This document shows positions 20,336 through 34,000 of a stretch of 64,000 bases of DNA, in pieces. The position numbers and the translations under genes are program-made. The DNA is from Apostichopus japonicus (lineage: Eukaryota > Echinodermata > Holothuroidea > Aspidochirotida > Stichopodidae), in assembly GCF_037975245.1 (NCBI RefSeq), contig NC_092583.1, positions 12,751,264 through 12,815,263 on the forward strand. The letters run 5' to 3'. The notes under the pieces were generated by a model. The model was not told where the DNA came from, ran no database searches, and saw nothing but the letters and a program-made list of their open reading frames with translations. How positions within the stretch are numbered: position 1 is the first letter of the stretch; every line of letters starts with the position of its first letter.

Positions 20336-22421
20336 CACCCGAGCCATATACAGACAACCACTCATATAAAACACCCTCGGCTTGCCCGTGCGCAATCTCA
20401 AACCGCTGCAAGTCACTTTTCACATCTGCAAGAACAGCAAGTCTCCCACGGACGAACCCTATCACGGAAAGCAATAACACATATATCACCCCATACATGT
20501 TCCTTATACTCAAAATCGATACAAACAATGGAATAGGTCACCCCTCCCCCCAAGACAGTTCTGGAAGGAGGATCAATCCAGTACAAAACAAAACCATATA
20601 TATGCCCCTATACTCACCATGAAAAATTACCCCGAAGTCCGTCTGAAAAAAAGTCCCCTACCCCCCCCCCCTCCCCGTGCTCGCTACATTACTATATATA
20701 TTCACATGATAAAACACGTCATGTTATATTAAGAGAATAGCATGTGGCCTGCAGGGTATACAAAAGTCCTGGCATTCAAGTTTTTTTTTTATTGGTGAAC
20801 CCAAGCTTCACCATGATCACCTTGGTAACCCACTGTGGTGGCCTGGAAAGTACTCTATGGGGAAAGAGGTATCCCCATATACCCATTTTTATTTGGTTTT
20901 ATTGTGCTTATACAGTTGCAATATGATATTATATTTGGCAATATAAGTAATTTATGTTCCTGATTTTTTTCCCTTTTTTTCCACAAATGTCGGCAATTAT
21001 TATTCTTCGCAATCGTTTGGCATCCGTCCAAGATATTTTGGCGACCCTAAAAGGGGCGCGACCCCCACTTTCAACGCCAGGGTACTGTACTAAACTATAA
21101 AAGGAAACCGTAAATTCCGCGGATTTTCATCATGGCACTCTATACTATATAGTTTTGATTAAATGGCTGCCATTTATACTTAAGTGAGAGATCGGTGATC
21201 AAATATAGAATGCTGTTTAATCTTCGTTAATGTATACGGTGTGGAAAAGGGGGGGGGGGGGAGGTGTGGTACCGGCTTAGAGAAACAATGAAACGAACAA
21301 AGAAGAAATATAAAAAGTAGACAATTTACCTGAAGATCAATGTAAGAAATGTTCTCGAAATAAATCCGCACGACTAAAAGCAAACCCTGTAAGATGCATA
21401 TAGTTTATTAACATATACGGCTAGATGGCTAAATCATGGTGCAAGTAGCCTATATAGGCGTTAACATAAATTTGTTTAATTGTAGACTGGTTAACTATTA
21501 GGTGCAAAAGTCCAACCTTTGATGAAGTTGTTTATTGGACTCCAGATTCACAAACTAAATGGCAGCTCCAGCCCAGAATCTGATACACAAAATAGGCTAG
21601 ACTATAAACACAGCTGTTTTGAAAATGCATGTGCAAGGTCATTATATCATCAGTTTGTTTGTTTTTTTATTAATGTTTTTTTGAAATAGTATCTTGTTTT
21701 CTCAAAGCGTCAGTTTTGCCACTATATTCAATACTACCGATATCTGCTCAAATCTATTCTAGAAAGATAGCTTAGTTAAAATTAAGGCTGTATTTTTGGC
21801 ATGTACACAAAAAAGAGGAAAATAATCGAAGCATCCTGGTGAGAATTTCGTGCAATTCTTACATGTCTTGTTTCTTTGAAGTTCATGTAAACACGTGTGA
21901 TGTCAAAGATCCACAGCTACAACATTAAAAGAATGTGTTCCTCCAATATCTGAGAAATTAAATTTTCTGTACTTTAAAAGTGGGTCTATCATGATTATGA
22001 ATTACAAATGTTAATGAAATTGTATATACTTTACAATCCCTGCCGTAATGAAAGCTGAAAACGGGCTTAATCCTAGGTCAAAACAGTAAAAACAGTGAAA
22101 AGGGGGGTGGGGGAGGGGGTGGACGAAGTATTTGTCAACATGCATCTGTGACATCAGACTTACCTAATTCATGTTCAGCTTGGTACAAAAAATGTATCTG
22201 TACTTCATGTATCTCAAAAATGTCATTGTAGGAATTGAATGAAACATTCACCAGGATGCATGTTAGATTAAGTCCCGCTCTTACGAGCCAAGACTAAATT
22301 AAATTTTCCTTTCACAGAAATTGATATTTCAATGCGAATACAACCTTTAACATTTTTTTCTTCAATATAATCAGCTCAATTTGTGTGTGTTTGTCTGTTG
22401 TTTTCAAAGAATTAATACATG

Positions 22422-22427
22422 TTTATT
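22422..22427 (-). terminator. Possible poly(A) signal of carboxypeptidase copy B
   Basis: TTTATT on the + strand reads AATAAA on the - strand, about 20 bases past the copy B stop codon. The position is plausible, but the motif is common in AT-rich DNA. Confidence 0.4.
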
Positions 22428-22447
22428 CATGTCAGTTTATCACGTGA

Positions 22448-22603
22448 TTATACTGTTATGTAGAAAATGATGAGCAAAACAGAAATAGATGGCGCTAGAG
22501 TCATACAACAGTTCCGAAGTTGAACGTCGAGTCGTAGTGTCTTGTACAGTTCGTGCGAAACTTGGACATTTTGTAGCACAGTGTGATAACCTTCTTTTGC
22601 TAT
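22448..22603 (-). CDS. Copy B last exon: end of transthyretin-like domain and hydrophobic tail
   Basis: This 52-codon exon follows TTTCTACAG and is too short to stand out as an open frame. It aligns with the copy A last exon (8340..8510): a Gly-Tyr pair near the start, alternating Val/Leu strands, then a C-terminal hydrophobic run. Before that run comes a Cys-Cys pair with Asn, where copy A has Ser-Gly-Gly. The stop is TAA at 22448-22450. A GPI-anchor signal is inferred from family knowledge (CPM is GPI-anchored) and the lack of a cytoplasmic tail. Confidence 0.75.
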   Translation of the reverse strand: MAKEGYHTVLQNVQVSHELYKTLRLDVQLRNCCMTLAPSISVLLIIFYITV

Positions 22604-25600
22604 CTGTAGAAATAAAACAAAAAAAGTAGGAAAAATAGAAGGTTAACGAAGCCTCATGAAAGTGTTATACTTATTCACTCGCTTTGCCGTTCGTGTGTGT
22701 TTGTATATATATTCCCTTATAACTAACGACCTGTCAGCCGAATAAAACACGGTTATATACTTAATCTTACCTCGATTTTATATTTTCCAGGCAATAATAT
22801 CAACCAAAATTCTCCTAACTCTGTGGTCCTCTGTGGAAGTGTCCGATCGTGTACTCTCACTGTTGCATCATAGATGGGAGAATTATCGTTGTGACTTGTA
22901 ACGACTCCTTTGATACCTAATTAAGAAGACGAAATTGGATATGCTTATTGAAATCAAATAAACAGAATATTTTTGTTCAACCTTTATTCCAAACAGTAAG
23001 AATTGTTCACTCTCTTAGAGTGGACCAGAACGCTCACTAATAAGAGAGTCACTCTTATCAAAGAAGTGACTTTGTGTCAATTTAGATTTGAAAGTAGTTG
23101 AATATTTTCACTCTATGAAACAGAGGACTGCTGGAGTTCAATCTGAGGAGAAGACTGGAAACTACTCCTCGAAAGGGTAAAATAATTGTGGAGGATCTCA
23201 AAGTATGTATTCTTACTCGTTGGAATTAATGCGTTAATATATAGTTATAGTCCACCGCTGAAAGGAAAGTTCTTCTATTGTCTCAAAAACACAATTAAAC
23301 ATAGAAATATGACCATTGGCGTGCGCAGGGGGAGGGGGAGGGGCAATTTCATACTTCAGTACCAATACTTGCTATTAATATTTCTCCTTAAATAGGGGGA
23401 AATAAAAAGAGAAACGGTAATGAATGTCATAAGAATAAAAGCAAATTGCAACCATACCAATTCATGGAGCATTATAATGGCCATATATAGTCATGTCAAT
23501 GTTTAGACTTGTTCAAGTCTTCGTCTTGTACATGGAAGAATATCAAAAGTCTGGTATCTGCTTAAAGAAATACAAATATATATATAATGTTGGGGAATTT
23601 AACCTACGCGGTTGTATAACAACGCTAATTCAAGGACATTCTTATATGATCTTAGCATAAGGGTTTTAACCAGTTTGAACTTTTTTATTTTTTTTATTTT
23701 ATTAGCACATACCTCTGTGGACTTGCTTCAAGTATTCAAACAACGAGTCTTTATTCTCTTCCCAATATTGAGCGATCTCGTCTCGGTGTGGATACTTGCA
23801 AGATCCTATTTCCAGAGTTATTTCGAAGCAACCACTTTGGAAGTAGTTATAGTCCTGCATGCCACCTGCATGGGATCAGATATATGACGGAATTTGTTTA
23901 CAAATAAAGAATAATGCATTCGACATTCTAAGTATTATTTTATACGTCCCTGTATGCTGCCTGCATGGGATTACATAATGAAAGTAGTGTACAAATATAA
24001 CCTAACAGTAAACTTTCGAACTGTAGATTATAGTCCTGTATATCAAATGCATATGATAGGTGCACAACACAGTGAGCTCGAAACTTTCCCATTTTGAAAT
24101 ATGTTGTGGCTTTGGAGGTTGTTAGGTTACTGAGACAATATGTAAATGGTGCTAAAACCGGGACCCCCCCCCCCCCTCCACGGCGTAATACTTTTAGCAG
24201 CAGAGTAATATGAGATAAAAAATATCCGTGAACTGCTTTTAAGCACATTTTCAAATTTTCAACTTTGCCATAATCAAGTTTGTCACGTGACTGCTGAGTC
24301 CGTTCCCGTATTAGAAGTTAACAGAGTTGTCTGTACTTATCCTTTAGGGATTCTACTCGTTCTTCGTGCATCTACATAGTAGTGTAAGATGAAGTACCAT
24401 ACGCGTACTCGCGAGAACTTGGTTAATCTGTGTACTCGCACTCCTATACCAAAGGGAATTCTGCTTGAATTCGTACTCACGGATTTGTACTCGCACCAGG
24501 GGCGTATCCAGGGGGGCGCAACAGGCGCGCGCCCCCCTATTGGCCGTCACCAAAAAAAAAAAAAGTTTAGCAAAAAAAAAAAAAAAAAACATAAATTGAT
24601 GACGACCTTTATGTGAGATGTCGGTGACCGCTCAACCCCCCCCCCCCCTCCCGTATGCTTTATTTTTTGTTTGCCAAAAAAAGGTTCTGGCGAAATTCGG
24701 CGGCATAATAGTTTTAGAAACATAGATGGTAATTGTGTTTGTATTATCACTATAAACACTAAATGGCATGCCAGCCATACTAAATTGTGCATTTTGTGTC
24801 CATATTTATTGGAAATGTTGCTTATTATTAAGGTCGAAAAATGGATCACATATGGCCATGGGCGGCGATCCTGGGTGGAGGGGGGATATATCCCCCCATG
24901 AAAATGGGTGGAGGGGATGTAATGCACCATATCCCCCCCCCCACCAATGCCAGGGATAAGAATATTTTCATGCCTACATTTATGCATCTTCGTTAATGTA
25001 CGGCTCTTTTTTAGCTTCATTTCTCGCCTACCATAAACGCAGTGCGATCTTTTCAAATAAAGCGTCTTTATAAAGCAAAAATAGTTGACTGTAGGCTTCA
25101 TTGGCCCTATAACAACAAAATGTATTATTGCGCCCACGGTATTGATATAGTACATATATGCACCCTCATAGTATTCATATAGGCCCTATAGTAGGCCTAC
25201 ACACGTACATGTTCCCTCGAACAGCTGAGAATCTCATGTAACCAGGGTAATGCTTAATACACGTTTCACCTGGATGCCCTAGCAATCGGTACCTAGGAAT
25301 GTAACTATGTGTAATTGTGTATTGCATGTGTATAGGCCTATAATAGCCTGCATGAGGCCATTTTATTCATCGAATAATATAACAGAGCTCTCGAACATTC
25401 TAACGTTGCGCCTGAAACAAGATTGACAGGGGCAATTTTCCCAAAATAACACCCGAAATTAAAAAAAAAGTATTTTGGATCCTGATTATGAGATATTTCT
25501 GACATGACATCCCTATTTTAAAGTTGGGTATATGCCGCTTGGAAACCTCGGGAAGTGCCGTTTCCGGCCATCTAGAGGGTTTGTTAATCCCAAAATTTTC

Positions 25601-28600
25601 TTGTACGCTTCGCGCCAACTCATGGTGGCGCTACGCTTAGATAGTCAACAAGGTCATATCCCCCCCACTCGGAAGTACGGATCGCCGCCCATGCATATGA
25701 CACCATTTTGCATTTCAGCCCTTCTTTGAAAGCAAAAATTGTACACCCCTCCCCTTAGACCCATCCCTCAGGACGGCGATCATTCATGCCTGGCGTCCCA
25801 TCTATTGGAAAATCCTGGATACGCCCCTGTCGCACTGCGTACTCCATACATTTATAAGAAATCTAGTATTGATATTAGTGTAAGATTGAGTACTCGTACA
25901 CCGCTAAGAGAGCCTTGTACTCATACGTACTCATCCCAAAGGAAATTCTACTTGTATAGTCGTACTCACGGATTTGTACTCGCACTGCGTACTCCATACA
26001 TTTTTAAGAAATCTAGTATTGATATAAGTGTAAGATCATACCCGCTGAGAGAGCCTTTTACTCGTATACGTACTCATATCAAAGGGAATTCTACTTGTAA
26101 TCTTGTTTTGCCTTTTTTTTGTCTCTATAGGGCCCCATTGGAAATGGGCCGACGTTCTGTCAGACAAATGTGTTTCGCTCCTGTTACTCTTTTTGTTCTT
26201 TTTAATCTGTTCCATTATATTATGTCTTCTCTGTTATTTTTTGGTATTTTGATCAATCTGAGTGCGAATAAACAAACAAACAATCGTACTCAGGGATTTG
26301 TGCTCACACTGCGTACTCAACATATTTTTAAGAAATCTTGTATTGATATTAGTGTAAGATTAAGTACTCTTACCCCTTAAGAGAGGCTTTTACTCGTACG
26401 TATACTCATGCCATTCTGTATGTACTCGAACTCATGCTGCAGCTGTACTCGGACAGCAAGTCTGCCAGACTGTACTGAGGTATCATATAGTCTGGGAAAC
26501 GCTCAAAATGACAATTGAGCTAAGCAACGGCACCATTACTGATGGAATGATTCTATCAAATATTACAAATGAATCTAAAGAAGGTTATTTTTTTAAGAAC
26601 AGTGACGTTAAGAATAGTTAATCGATTCTTGATATATCTTTATACGTACTCACCACTTACTGCGTACCAGTCGGCACCATTCGTTATCCCTTCCTTAAAG
26701 CCATACTCAGCTGAAAAATTAGCGTATCTGGTCGTCTCATTGAATTTTCTCATACGGCCGTGTGCAGCACTATAAGTCAACGCGAGGAATCGAAATACGT
26801 CATCATCTGAGCATGCGCTGTATGGAGAGAAATCCGCAAGTGTCCGGTACAGTTCCTTCTTAGCTGTAAAAGGAAAAAAAAGAGAGATAAAAATGGTTTG
26901 TTGTCACTTTATAGACTTTGTTACCAAGTTAATGTCACTTTTCGCGTTCCATACTTCAAAGTTCGCAGCTTACGTCGTGATGTATTTCTGTGACTTGCAA
27001 CTGCAGACACTTTTCATAAAGCCAAAAGTGATTTAAATTCATTGATTTTGTCCACATTTTTCATCGAAGGTATTTTCAGCTCAGTTCCATGATTCCAAAC
27101 TTTGAAACTCACTAACATTTATAAGTGACAGTTTGTTCGAAGCAGCTGCTCGGCCACCAGAACTCAAATGTTGTGCATCCCTCACTTCGTTGAAAAGACT
27201 TCTGAAAACTCACCTTATGCGTCCGGCATTCATCAATGTAAACCAATAATTATTTTGTTCATTTGGGTTTGCTTTTTATTCTCTCCTTAGCTCCCGCGCC
27301 TTGAGTACTCTTCCGGTGGATATGCGGATGTTATAAATCATCATTATTATTTTTATTTATTATTATTAGAAATTTCATCGGTCTACTGATCACTTCAGGG
27401 GCTCACCCCATGATCGTTAACGAGTAGGGGGCGGGGGGGGGGGCGGCTATAGGGAGGGAGTTGTCATTAACAGCAGTAGAGCATGTGTTTATCATCTAAC
27501 GATGCCTTAGTTCTCGTTACAACAGTTTTAGATGTCTTTTAAAAAATTTGGGTGGGGGGGGGCGGTCCAGTTAGGAACTTCTACATCTATGTACATCAGT
27601 ATCAAAGAGCAAGTAGCAAAGAAATGGTGGTATACTAATCTTTCAAAACGAGTTTATTACCATAATTATTGAAGAGAGTTTGTAACTTACGGGGTTCCAA
27701 GTTATCCAATGGATAATTAGCTACAAGAGCACCTCCATGAAAGTTTGCGGAAAGAACAAAATGTTCCTTTTCTAACCAATCCATGACAGCCTGCGTCTCC
27801 TTTTGTATCTCAAACCCGGTTTCTTCAAAATAGTCTGGAAAGTTTCTGTTTATATCGAATCCATTAGCGTTTGTTCTGTTAAGGATATAACAAAGAATTT
27901 GTTCCTTTCTTAAAACCTAAATCACAAGGCTGGGGCCTAATGTTTGCCAGAAGTAATTTTAAAGAGCATTTGAGGATAGTGCAACTGTCACAGTATGGGA
28001 TGGGAAGTTCCATTTCGACCATGCCCCCCCCCCATCACACCCCATCACACCAAACCACATAGCACCACCCCACCACCCAAGCTCCATGATCTGAAACCAT
28101 CGATTCGAAATATGACACGAACTTTGTGCCCCTGCAAAAGAATATATATTTAAAACTGATAAAGTAAAAGCTGTTTTTTTTCTTGTTTTGGAAGGGCAAG
28201 GTGAATGTGGCAGGGGGGGGGGTGTTGGGGGACGGACGGTTACACTAATTCCCTCTGTCAATCCTTAGAGGGGTTCCATTAATTATTACTGCATCGAACG
28301 TGTAAGATTGAACCTTTCAATCTATGCATTTAAAGAAAAGAAAATGAGAAAAAAGACCATGGTAATGATTGCAAAGAATAACAGTATCAAAACGACTGCA
28401 GAGCAAAATCTAAGACTATACCTCCCTACCACCCCGTAGCATTCTTCTTCTTCTGATAGTTCAAATCCATCTGGATTTAGGGAGGGCATGATGTGTATTC
28501 TGGTGTTGTCAAGGAGACGTGTGACTTTGTCGTCCTTGCCGTAGTTGGCCAATAAGCTCTCAGCAAAATGTAGCAAAATTTCTCTGCCGACCACCTGCGA

Positions 28601-31049
28601 AATAGAAGTATAGGACGAAATATTTTATTTAACTTGCTATATCGCAATGCAAGATATGCTTCAAAAATATATTAATGATGATAAAATATATTAAATATAT
28701 ATTATTATTATTAAAAAAATATATTAATTAATATATTAATGATGATAAATCATGTTTCTTGAGACAAACAAGATAAATCAAATCTTATAAGTTGGACCAG
28801 GGGCGTCGGAGCCGTTCGCCGGACCAATATTCACGGCGCAAAAAAAGAAAAGAAAGTAGGACTAAGAAAAAAAATTGGCCAAAAATAATCTGGGAGGTAT
28901 ATTTTTCAATAGTTTTCAATAATGATGACGGCAAGTAGGCTAAAATGTGACTACTCTGGCATGGCAGGGGTCTTGTTTTCAAGCTCGGGAAGTGCCAATT
29001 CCTGCAATCTGGGAGGCATTTTTTTTCAAAATTTTCTCCATTACGCTACGCGCCAACCACATGGTGGCGCGTAGCGTAGTTTGACCTACCAAACGCCACC
29101 CCCCCCCCCCGATAATGATAATAGATGGCCACACTCTGATCTGCCGTACCAATCCCAAATAGCTTCCGACGCCCCTGTGGACAGTGACAAACTATTAGTA
29201 TGTTAAACATTTGTGTAACACTGATGACAACTATGATACGTCGTAGTCCTTTAATGATAATTTTACTTTTGTAAGCTTTCTTTCTTAGCTCTTGTCAGAA
29301 AATGATTGTTTTTTACCTTTCAACAATGGAATCTTATTACCCCTCCCTGTTTCATCATACAACCCCCTCCCCCCTCCTGTCCCACGCTCACGTCCACAAT
29401 ACCCACGGTTATCACAAGGGTGACGAGGGCTCTCAATATTTCTTTTTTCCCTTTTGCAGAATTTGAGAAAGATTCTGTGACGTAGGCAAATGGAAGGACT
29501 ATTTTATTGCGTTTTCAACTGACCTCATTTCCATGCATGTTACCGATGTATTTGACTTCTGGTCGCAACAGCACATGATCCCCTGGAATAGAACTTGATA
29601 ACGCAATCACCCACAAAGAACGACCTGCGTGTGTGTATTAAACAGAGAGAGGAAATAGGAAGGAAATATCATGTATGCAGACCGCAGCTGGTTTCGTTTG
29701 AAGTACTTTGTAACATCTTCTAACAATCCGAAATGCAGTACAAAACACATTTGCTCTATTTGTCATGTGACAATGAATTAATGTTTGTATGCATAAAGTG
29801 CATCTCTTAGGAAACACGGTCCATCCTTAGACATTGAAAGTTCAGCTTATGGCAACAAAACACATAGCAGGTATCTATTGTTTAATATATATGTAATTGG
29901 CATATATAAATCGAGCGGATGTTAACAATTGTCAGTATTAGTAGGCATACGAAATATCTGCTATACCTGCACTTAATGTGTGGCTTTATACATGAATCTG
30001 TACATTCACGATAGGACTTTAAACTTAGGCCTTGACATTTTCATAACATGTTTAGTTGCAGTGGCGTAGGAAGGTACTTTTGAGTGGGGGGGGGGGGGCT
30101 GAAGACTGATGGCCGGCCTGGGGGAGGGGTCTAATTTTTTTGCATTTCCAGGTGGCCTCAGATGCAATTTGGTGCAATATAGCACACTTCAACTCTCACT
30201 CCATTTTGTAAAGAATTTTGCATTTTCACCTGGCCTTAAATGCAATTTGGTACTCCAAATGAGATTTTTTTCTCATTTGGAAATGAAAAAGGGGTTTTCT
30301 GACTTGCGGAGCGGGGGGCGGAATGATACTTCCGCCCCCATATTTTTCACTGGGGGGCTGGCGCCCCCCAGCCCCCCGGTTCCTACGCCCTTGTTTAGTT
30401 GTATAGTACAGTTACCTAGGTATGTATAATCTTGCCTATAATTCTGCATGTCAAAATCTGGAGAAAGTTCAAATGCAATTGAGAGAGGATTGGGAAGTTT
30501 AATTAATGATTTGGTTTGTGTTATAAACATCACTGATTTAAGCAGACTGGTCTAGATACCTCCAAATTCAAGGGAAATTATCGCTCTATTACTTATATGG
30601 TATGGGGTGGGGCCGGGGAAGGAGGAGTGGGGAAGCCCTTTGCATATGGTCCAGATCATTTATTTTTAAATATTTATACTCTATGAACACTTTATGTGTA
30701 AATACGTGTAACTATATGTAGAAATGGGCTATATGTGTAACTAAACTCTGTAATCATATGTTTAGTTATATCCCTAACTATATATATCTGCGTGTGTTAT
30801 TATATGTGTAGAAGGTGCCGAGTATATGTGATGTAAAATAAATGAGCATAACTTACCATCCACCGATTTGCCGATGGAATAAACATGAGTCATCTCTGGG
30901 TAAATGTCATGCAGCATTTCCAAAGATGACGTCATCGCTTCGTAATCGTGGTAATTGGCAAGACTGATTATTTTTTGAGCTCCGGATCCATAATTCATCA
31001 GGAGACCGATGAGGACAAAACAGAGGTAGAACGATTTGAGTAGCTTCAT
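22448..31049 (-). CDS. Carboxypeptidase M-like metallocarboxypeptidase, copy B (438 aa)
   Basis: Eight - strand exons join in phase: 30857..31049, 29524..29624, 28422..28594, 27691..27875, 26654..26863, 23713..23865, 22771..22916 and 22448..22603 (1,317 bp). The start is the ATG at 31049; the open frame extends upstream only through a TTG. The first 26 residues form a signal peptide ([20 protein letters not shown]). M14 motifs are intact: [32 protein letters not shown] and the catalytic Glu in [12 protein letters not shown] transthyretin-like domain and a hydrophobic end ([13 protein letters not shown]) follow. It should cleave C-terminal basic residues at the cell surface. Exons of 101, 173, 185 and 210 bp match copy A exactly, so this is a tandem duplicate. 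Confidence 0.9.
24370..26440. repeat. ~150-bp tandem repeat with GTACTCGCAC motif, interrupted by an insertion
   Basis: Units carrying GTACTCACGGATTTGTACTC, GCACTGCGTACTC, TTTTTAAGAAATCTAGTAT, GTGTAAGAT and CCAAAGG.AATTCT recur near 24380-24497, 25830-25980, 25980-26120 and 26285-26440. The first unit is cut off at CTCGCAC by the element at 24497-25829, after which the next unit resumes at TCGCAC. The array lies in the intron between exons 6 and 5 of carboxypeptidase copy B. Confidence 0.7.
24497..25829. mobile_element. 1.33-kb inverted-repeat element nested in a tandem array
   Basis: The ends are CAGGGGCGTATCCAGG and its complement CCTGGATACGCCCCTG. The flanks share TCGCAC, a 6-bp direct repeat. 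It shares a core (about 25530-25650: CTCGGGAAGTGCCG, then CGCGCCAACTCATGGTGGCG) with the elements at 4482 and 28798. It has C-runs at 24637 and 24935. Open frames inside are short and unlike a transposase, so it is probably a non-autonomous copy. Confidence 0.7.
27150..27370 (+). mobile_element. Probable 3' end of a LINE with (ATT)n tail
   Basis: The segment contains CTTCGTTGAAAAGACTTCTG and AAAACTCACCTTATGC, the form often seen at the C-terminal end of a LINE reverse transcriptase. It then has GCGCCTTGAGTAC, GGATATGCGGATGTTATAAA and an ATT-rich tail. This matches the usual end of CR1-like LINEs by layout, not by any search. It is a fragment in an intron of copy B. Confidence 0.4.
28798..29177. 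mobile_element. 380-bp inverted-repeat element in copy B intron
   Basis: Ends are CAGGGGCGTCGGAGC and GCTTCCGACGCCCCTG; the flanks share TGGAC. The core at 28982-29090 (CTCGGGAAGTGCCAATTCC, then CGCGCCAACCACATGGTGGC with GCGTAGCGTAG) matches the elements at 4482 and 24497. The second half of that core is itself nearly palindromic. No coding capacity is seen. Confidence 0.72.
30059..30393. mobile_element. hAT-type MITE with perfect 8-bp target duplication
   Basis: The element begins CAGTGGCGTAGGAA and ends TTCCTACGCCCTTG. It is flanked on both sides by TTTAGTTG (30051-30058 and 30394-30401), an exact 8-bp duplication typical of hAT insertion. It contains G and C runs and a short AAATGAGA/TCTCATTT hairpin. 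It lies in intron 1 of carboxypeptidase copy B. A second copy lies inverted at 32766-33139. Confidence 0.82.
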
Positions 31050-34000
31050 CGCGGTAAACAAATCTGTAGTTTGAGATTATGATAATAGAATAAACTTAAT
31101 AAAGACAACAACAATTACGAAAAAGAAGAAAAAGAACAATAAAAATAAAGAACGAAAATAAGGCAAATACATTGAAGTTAATGGAATTTTAATATGAAAG
31201 AAACTTGATACATCTTGTAAACATTAAACATATTGAAAAGAAAAAATCCTTTAATGGCAGGATTTAATTGTTATTTTAATGCTGTACTAAATGTTATTGT
31301 TGTTCATTAATTTGAGTTGTATACATATGTCTCTCTGACCAAACCAATGTAAAGTTTATACACTGAAATGTATAGCGTTCAATCTAACTATACGAGATAC
31401 ACCTACACGGCTATCACAGGTTATACAGAACAGTTGCTATGTGAGTCAGTTATCCAACCGTTCTTGTCCGACACATAAAATGTGGTGACCCACAAAGTTT
31501 GATATCATCTTTCTTGTTTGTCATACTAAGTTTTAAACTTTTAATGTTATAACACTTAATTTCATACATTGTTCCTGGTTTAATATTTGTGAAGAAAAGT
31601 AACGGCCATATTTTAAGATACGGTACTCTAGCTGTTGTGTCAACGGAGCCAGTTCGGCCACTGGAGCAATTGCGTCACCGCGGATCCCCTTTCTTTAAAG
31701 TCCTCCTTTTTCTTCTCCTTAAGTTAAGTAGGCCTATAGTATAGCGCCCATGCACACGGATACCACACGCTTGAAAGTATAATTGAACATTGTTGGGGTC
31801 ACGTGTAGTTATTTAGTTAAACAATGGAGCTGCAACCGAATAGCTCCATGGTTAAACCCAATAAAAACGATGGAAAGTTGGAAACGTAACGAATCAAGAA
31901 TGTATACATTTACCTTTAGATATGGTTTATATTACTTACATGCCATCAATGGAAGGCCCCTTAAACGTCCCGTTAATGTATTTCCTAACTCGTAAGAGTC
32001 CCTCTAAAGGTAATAATCCAACAAGCATTAATTATACAGTTAAGCTAACTAAGAACATTGGCAGGCAAAAATGTCACGTTGATAACCTTTACCGAAACCA
32101 CAACCCGCAAAAAAAAAAAAAAAAAAAAACCGACAGAAATGTTTTGTTTAGAGGGCGTGAATTAATGTTTAAAGAGCGCCAGAGCCGTATGTACTCGCGA
32201 AGAAGCCTCATTGGCTTATCAGAGCCGCAAGCTGACCGAAGTCAGTCTCTTACATTCATATTTAACGTCCATGATTATGAATTGTTCATTGTCAACAACT
32301 CTGTAACTGGACGACATACATTAATCTGGGAGTGACTCGAACCGGGGACCAGCATTATGGTCAAGAGGAGAGGATGGGATGGAGTTTGAGGATGGAGTCT
32401 CGGTAGGAGATGGTGGTGGGGGCGGGCTGCCGTACAAGCATTGGTGTAGAACATCTTTGTAATCAAAGGCAACCTTGGTATAACAGAGAGACCCAAATAA
32501 TGCATATTTTCTTCGTTTCTTTCTTACATCTTTTGCAACATATTTGATGCAGTTGATGTTATTACTCATTAGATTCTATAGTTGACCATTAAGCTGCAAC
32601 TCATGAATAATGCATGTATGAATAATTGTACCTGTTGGATATGTCTGAATTTCCCCTAGAAAGTGGGGTGGGGGGGGAATTAAAGAAAATAAGAGAGTAA
32701 TTCTACCTCACCATCACACTTGAGATTGCACGATTGATCGCGAAAGTGCAACGATATGATCCGGGCAAGGGCGTAGGAACCGGGGGGGCTGGGGGCGCCA
32801 GCCCCCCCAGTGAAAATATGGGGGCGGAAGTATCATTCCGCCCCCCCCCCCCCGCTTCGCTAGTCAGAAAACCCCTTTTTCATTTCCAAATGAGAAAAAA
32901 AATCTCATTTGGAGCACCAAATTGCATCTAAGGCCAGGTGAAAATGCAAAATTATTTACAAAATGGAGTGGGTGTTGAAGTGTGCTATATTGCACCAAAT
33001 TGCATCTGAGGCCACTGGAAATGCAAAAAAATCCAAAGGGGAGGGGGACAGCCCCTCCCCTTAGACCCCACCCCCAGGCCGGCCATCAGTCTTCAGCCCC
33101 CCCCCCCCCCCCACTCAAAAGTACCTTCCTACGCCACTGTGATCCGATGAGGAGATGACGTATTTACGTGCCTCCTCATAAACAACACATATCCACAGAA
33201 ATGTGTGTATTTGTTTCTGTGATATGGACCTGTTCGCACATGTTCTGTTGTTGTCAGGTGTTTCAGTGTACTGCTACTGCTCAATTTATCGGAAGCCAGC
33301 CCTGCGTATATCTTATAACAATTTCTTGTAAGTTTCAATTTTTTATGCCGTTTTTTGGCAGGGTGAGAGAGAGAACCTAAAAGAGCTGTAACCCTTTCTT
33401 CTGTGTTGCATTTTGCGGTGCAACCCGGTATTTGAGTAAATATATACCTAAATTCGTACAAATTGCGGACCCTCCCCCTCCCCACCTTAATGATCGGCTA
33501 TGGGTACATGCCATTCCAGAAAGCAGTAATAGTTTTGTTAACAATTATTATTCCAGTCGTATATAAACGGAAGGATTAAGGAACATATACTGGAAGTAAT
33601 ATAAAGTTAAATAATTGTTTTCTTTATATTGAACAATGACTTGAAAAGCATTTACCCTATACACGAACTGAGATCGCCGCGGTTGCCAAGATCAAGGAGA
33701 CCACAATGGTATATGAGTCATATCACTTCCGTTTTAATATTTTCCTTTGTCATTGATGGAACTTTCTATGTTTTGGTTAACATTGTTGTTTTGGTTTATA
33801 CCAGCATAGGCACTATTTAATTTTAAGGCAGCCTATTGTTTGGTCACTAACATTTTTACCATAAATATGCGCCCCCCCCCAGGGACGTGTATATTAAGTA
33901 CGGTATGTAACTTAATTGAGAATACATTATTCTTCAGTCCGTATTTCCCAGGCCCCTTAATTTACTGTCCCCGGGCCTGTGGCTGTGGCGCACTGCCCCG

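Noticed and set aside
20239-20622. 127-codon open frame in the spacer
   Set aside because: It overlaps the degenerate tandem duplication and shows no domain or splice context.
24547-25155. 202-codon - strand open frame
   Set aside because: It spans poly(A), C-runs and the interior of an inverted-repeat element, with no recognisable domain.
31050-31061. Upstream start for carboxypeptidase copy B
   Set aside because: The codon at that position is TTG; the ATG at 31049 directly precedes the signal peptide.
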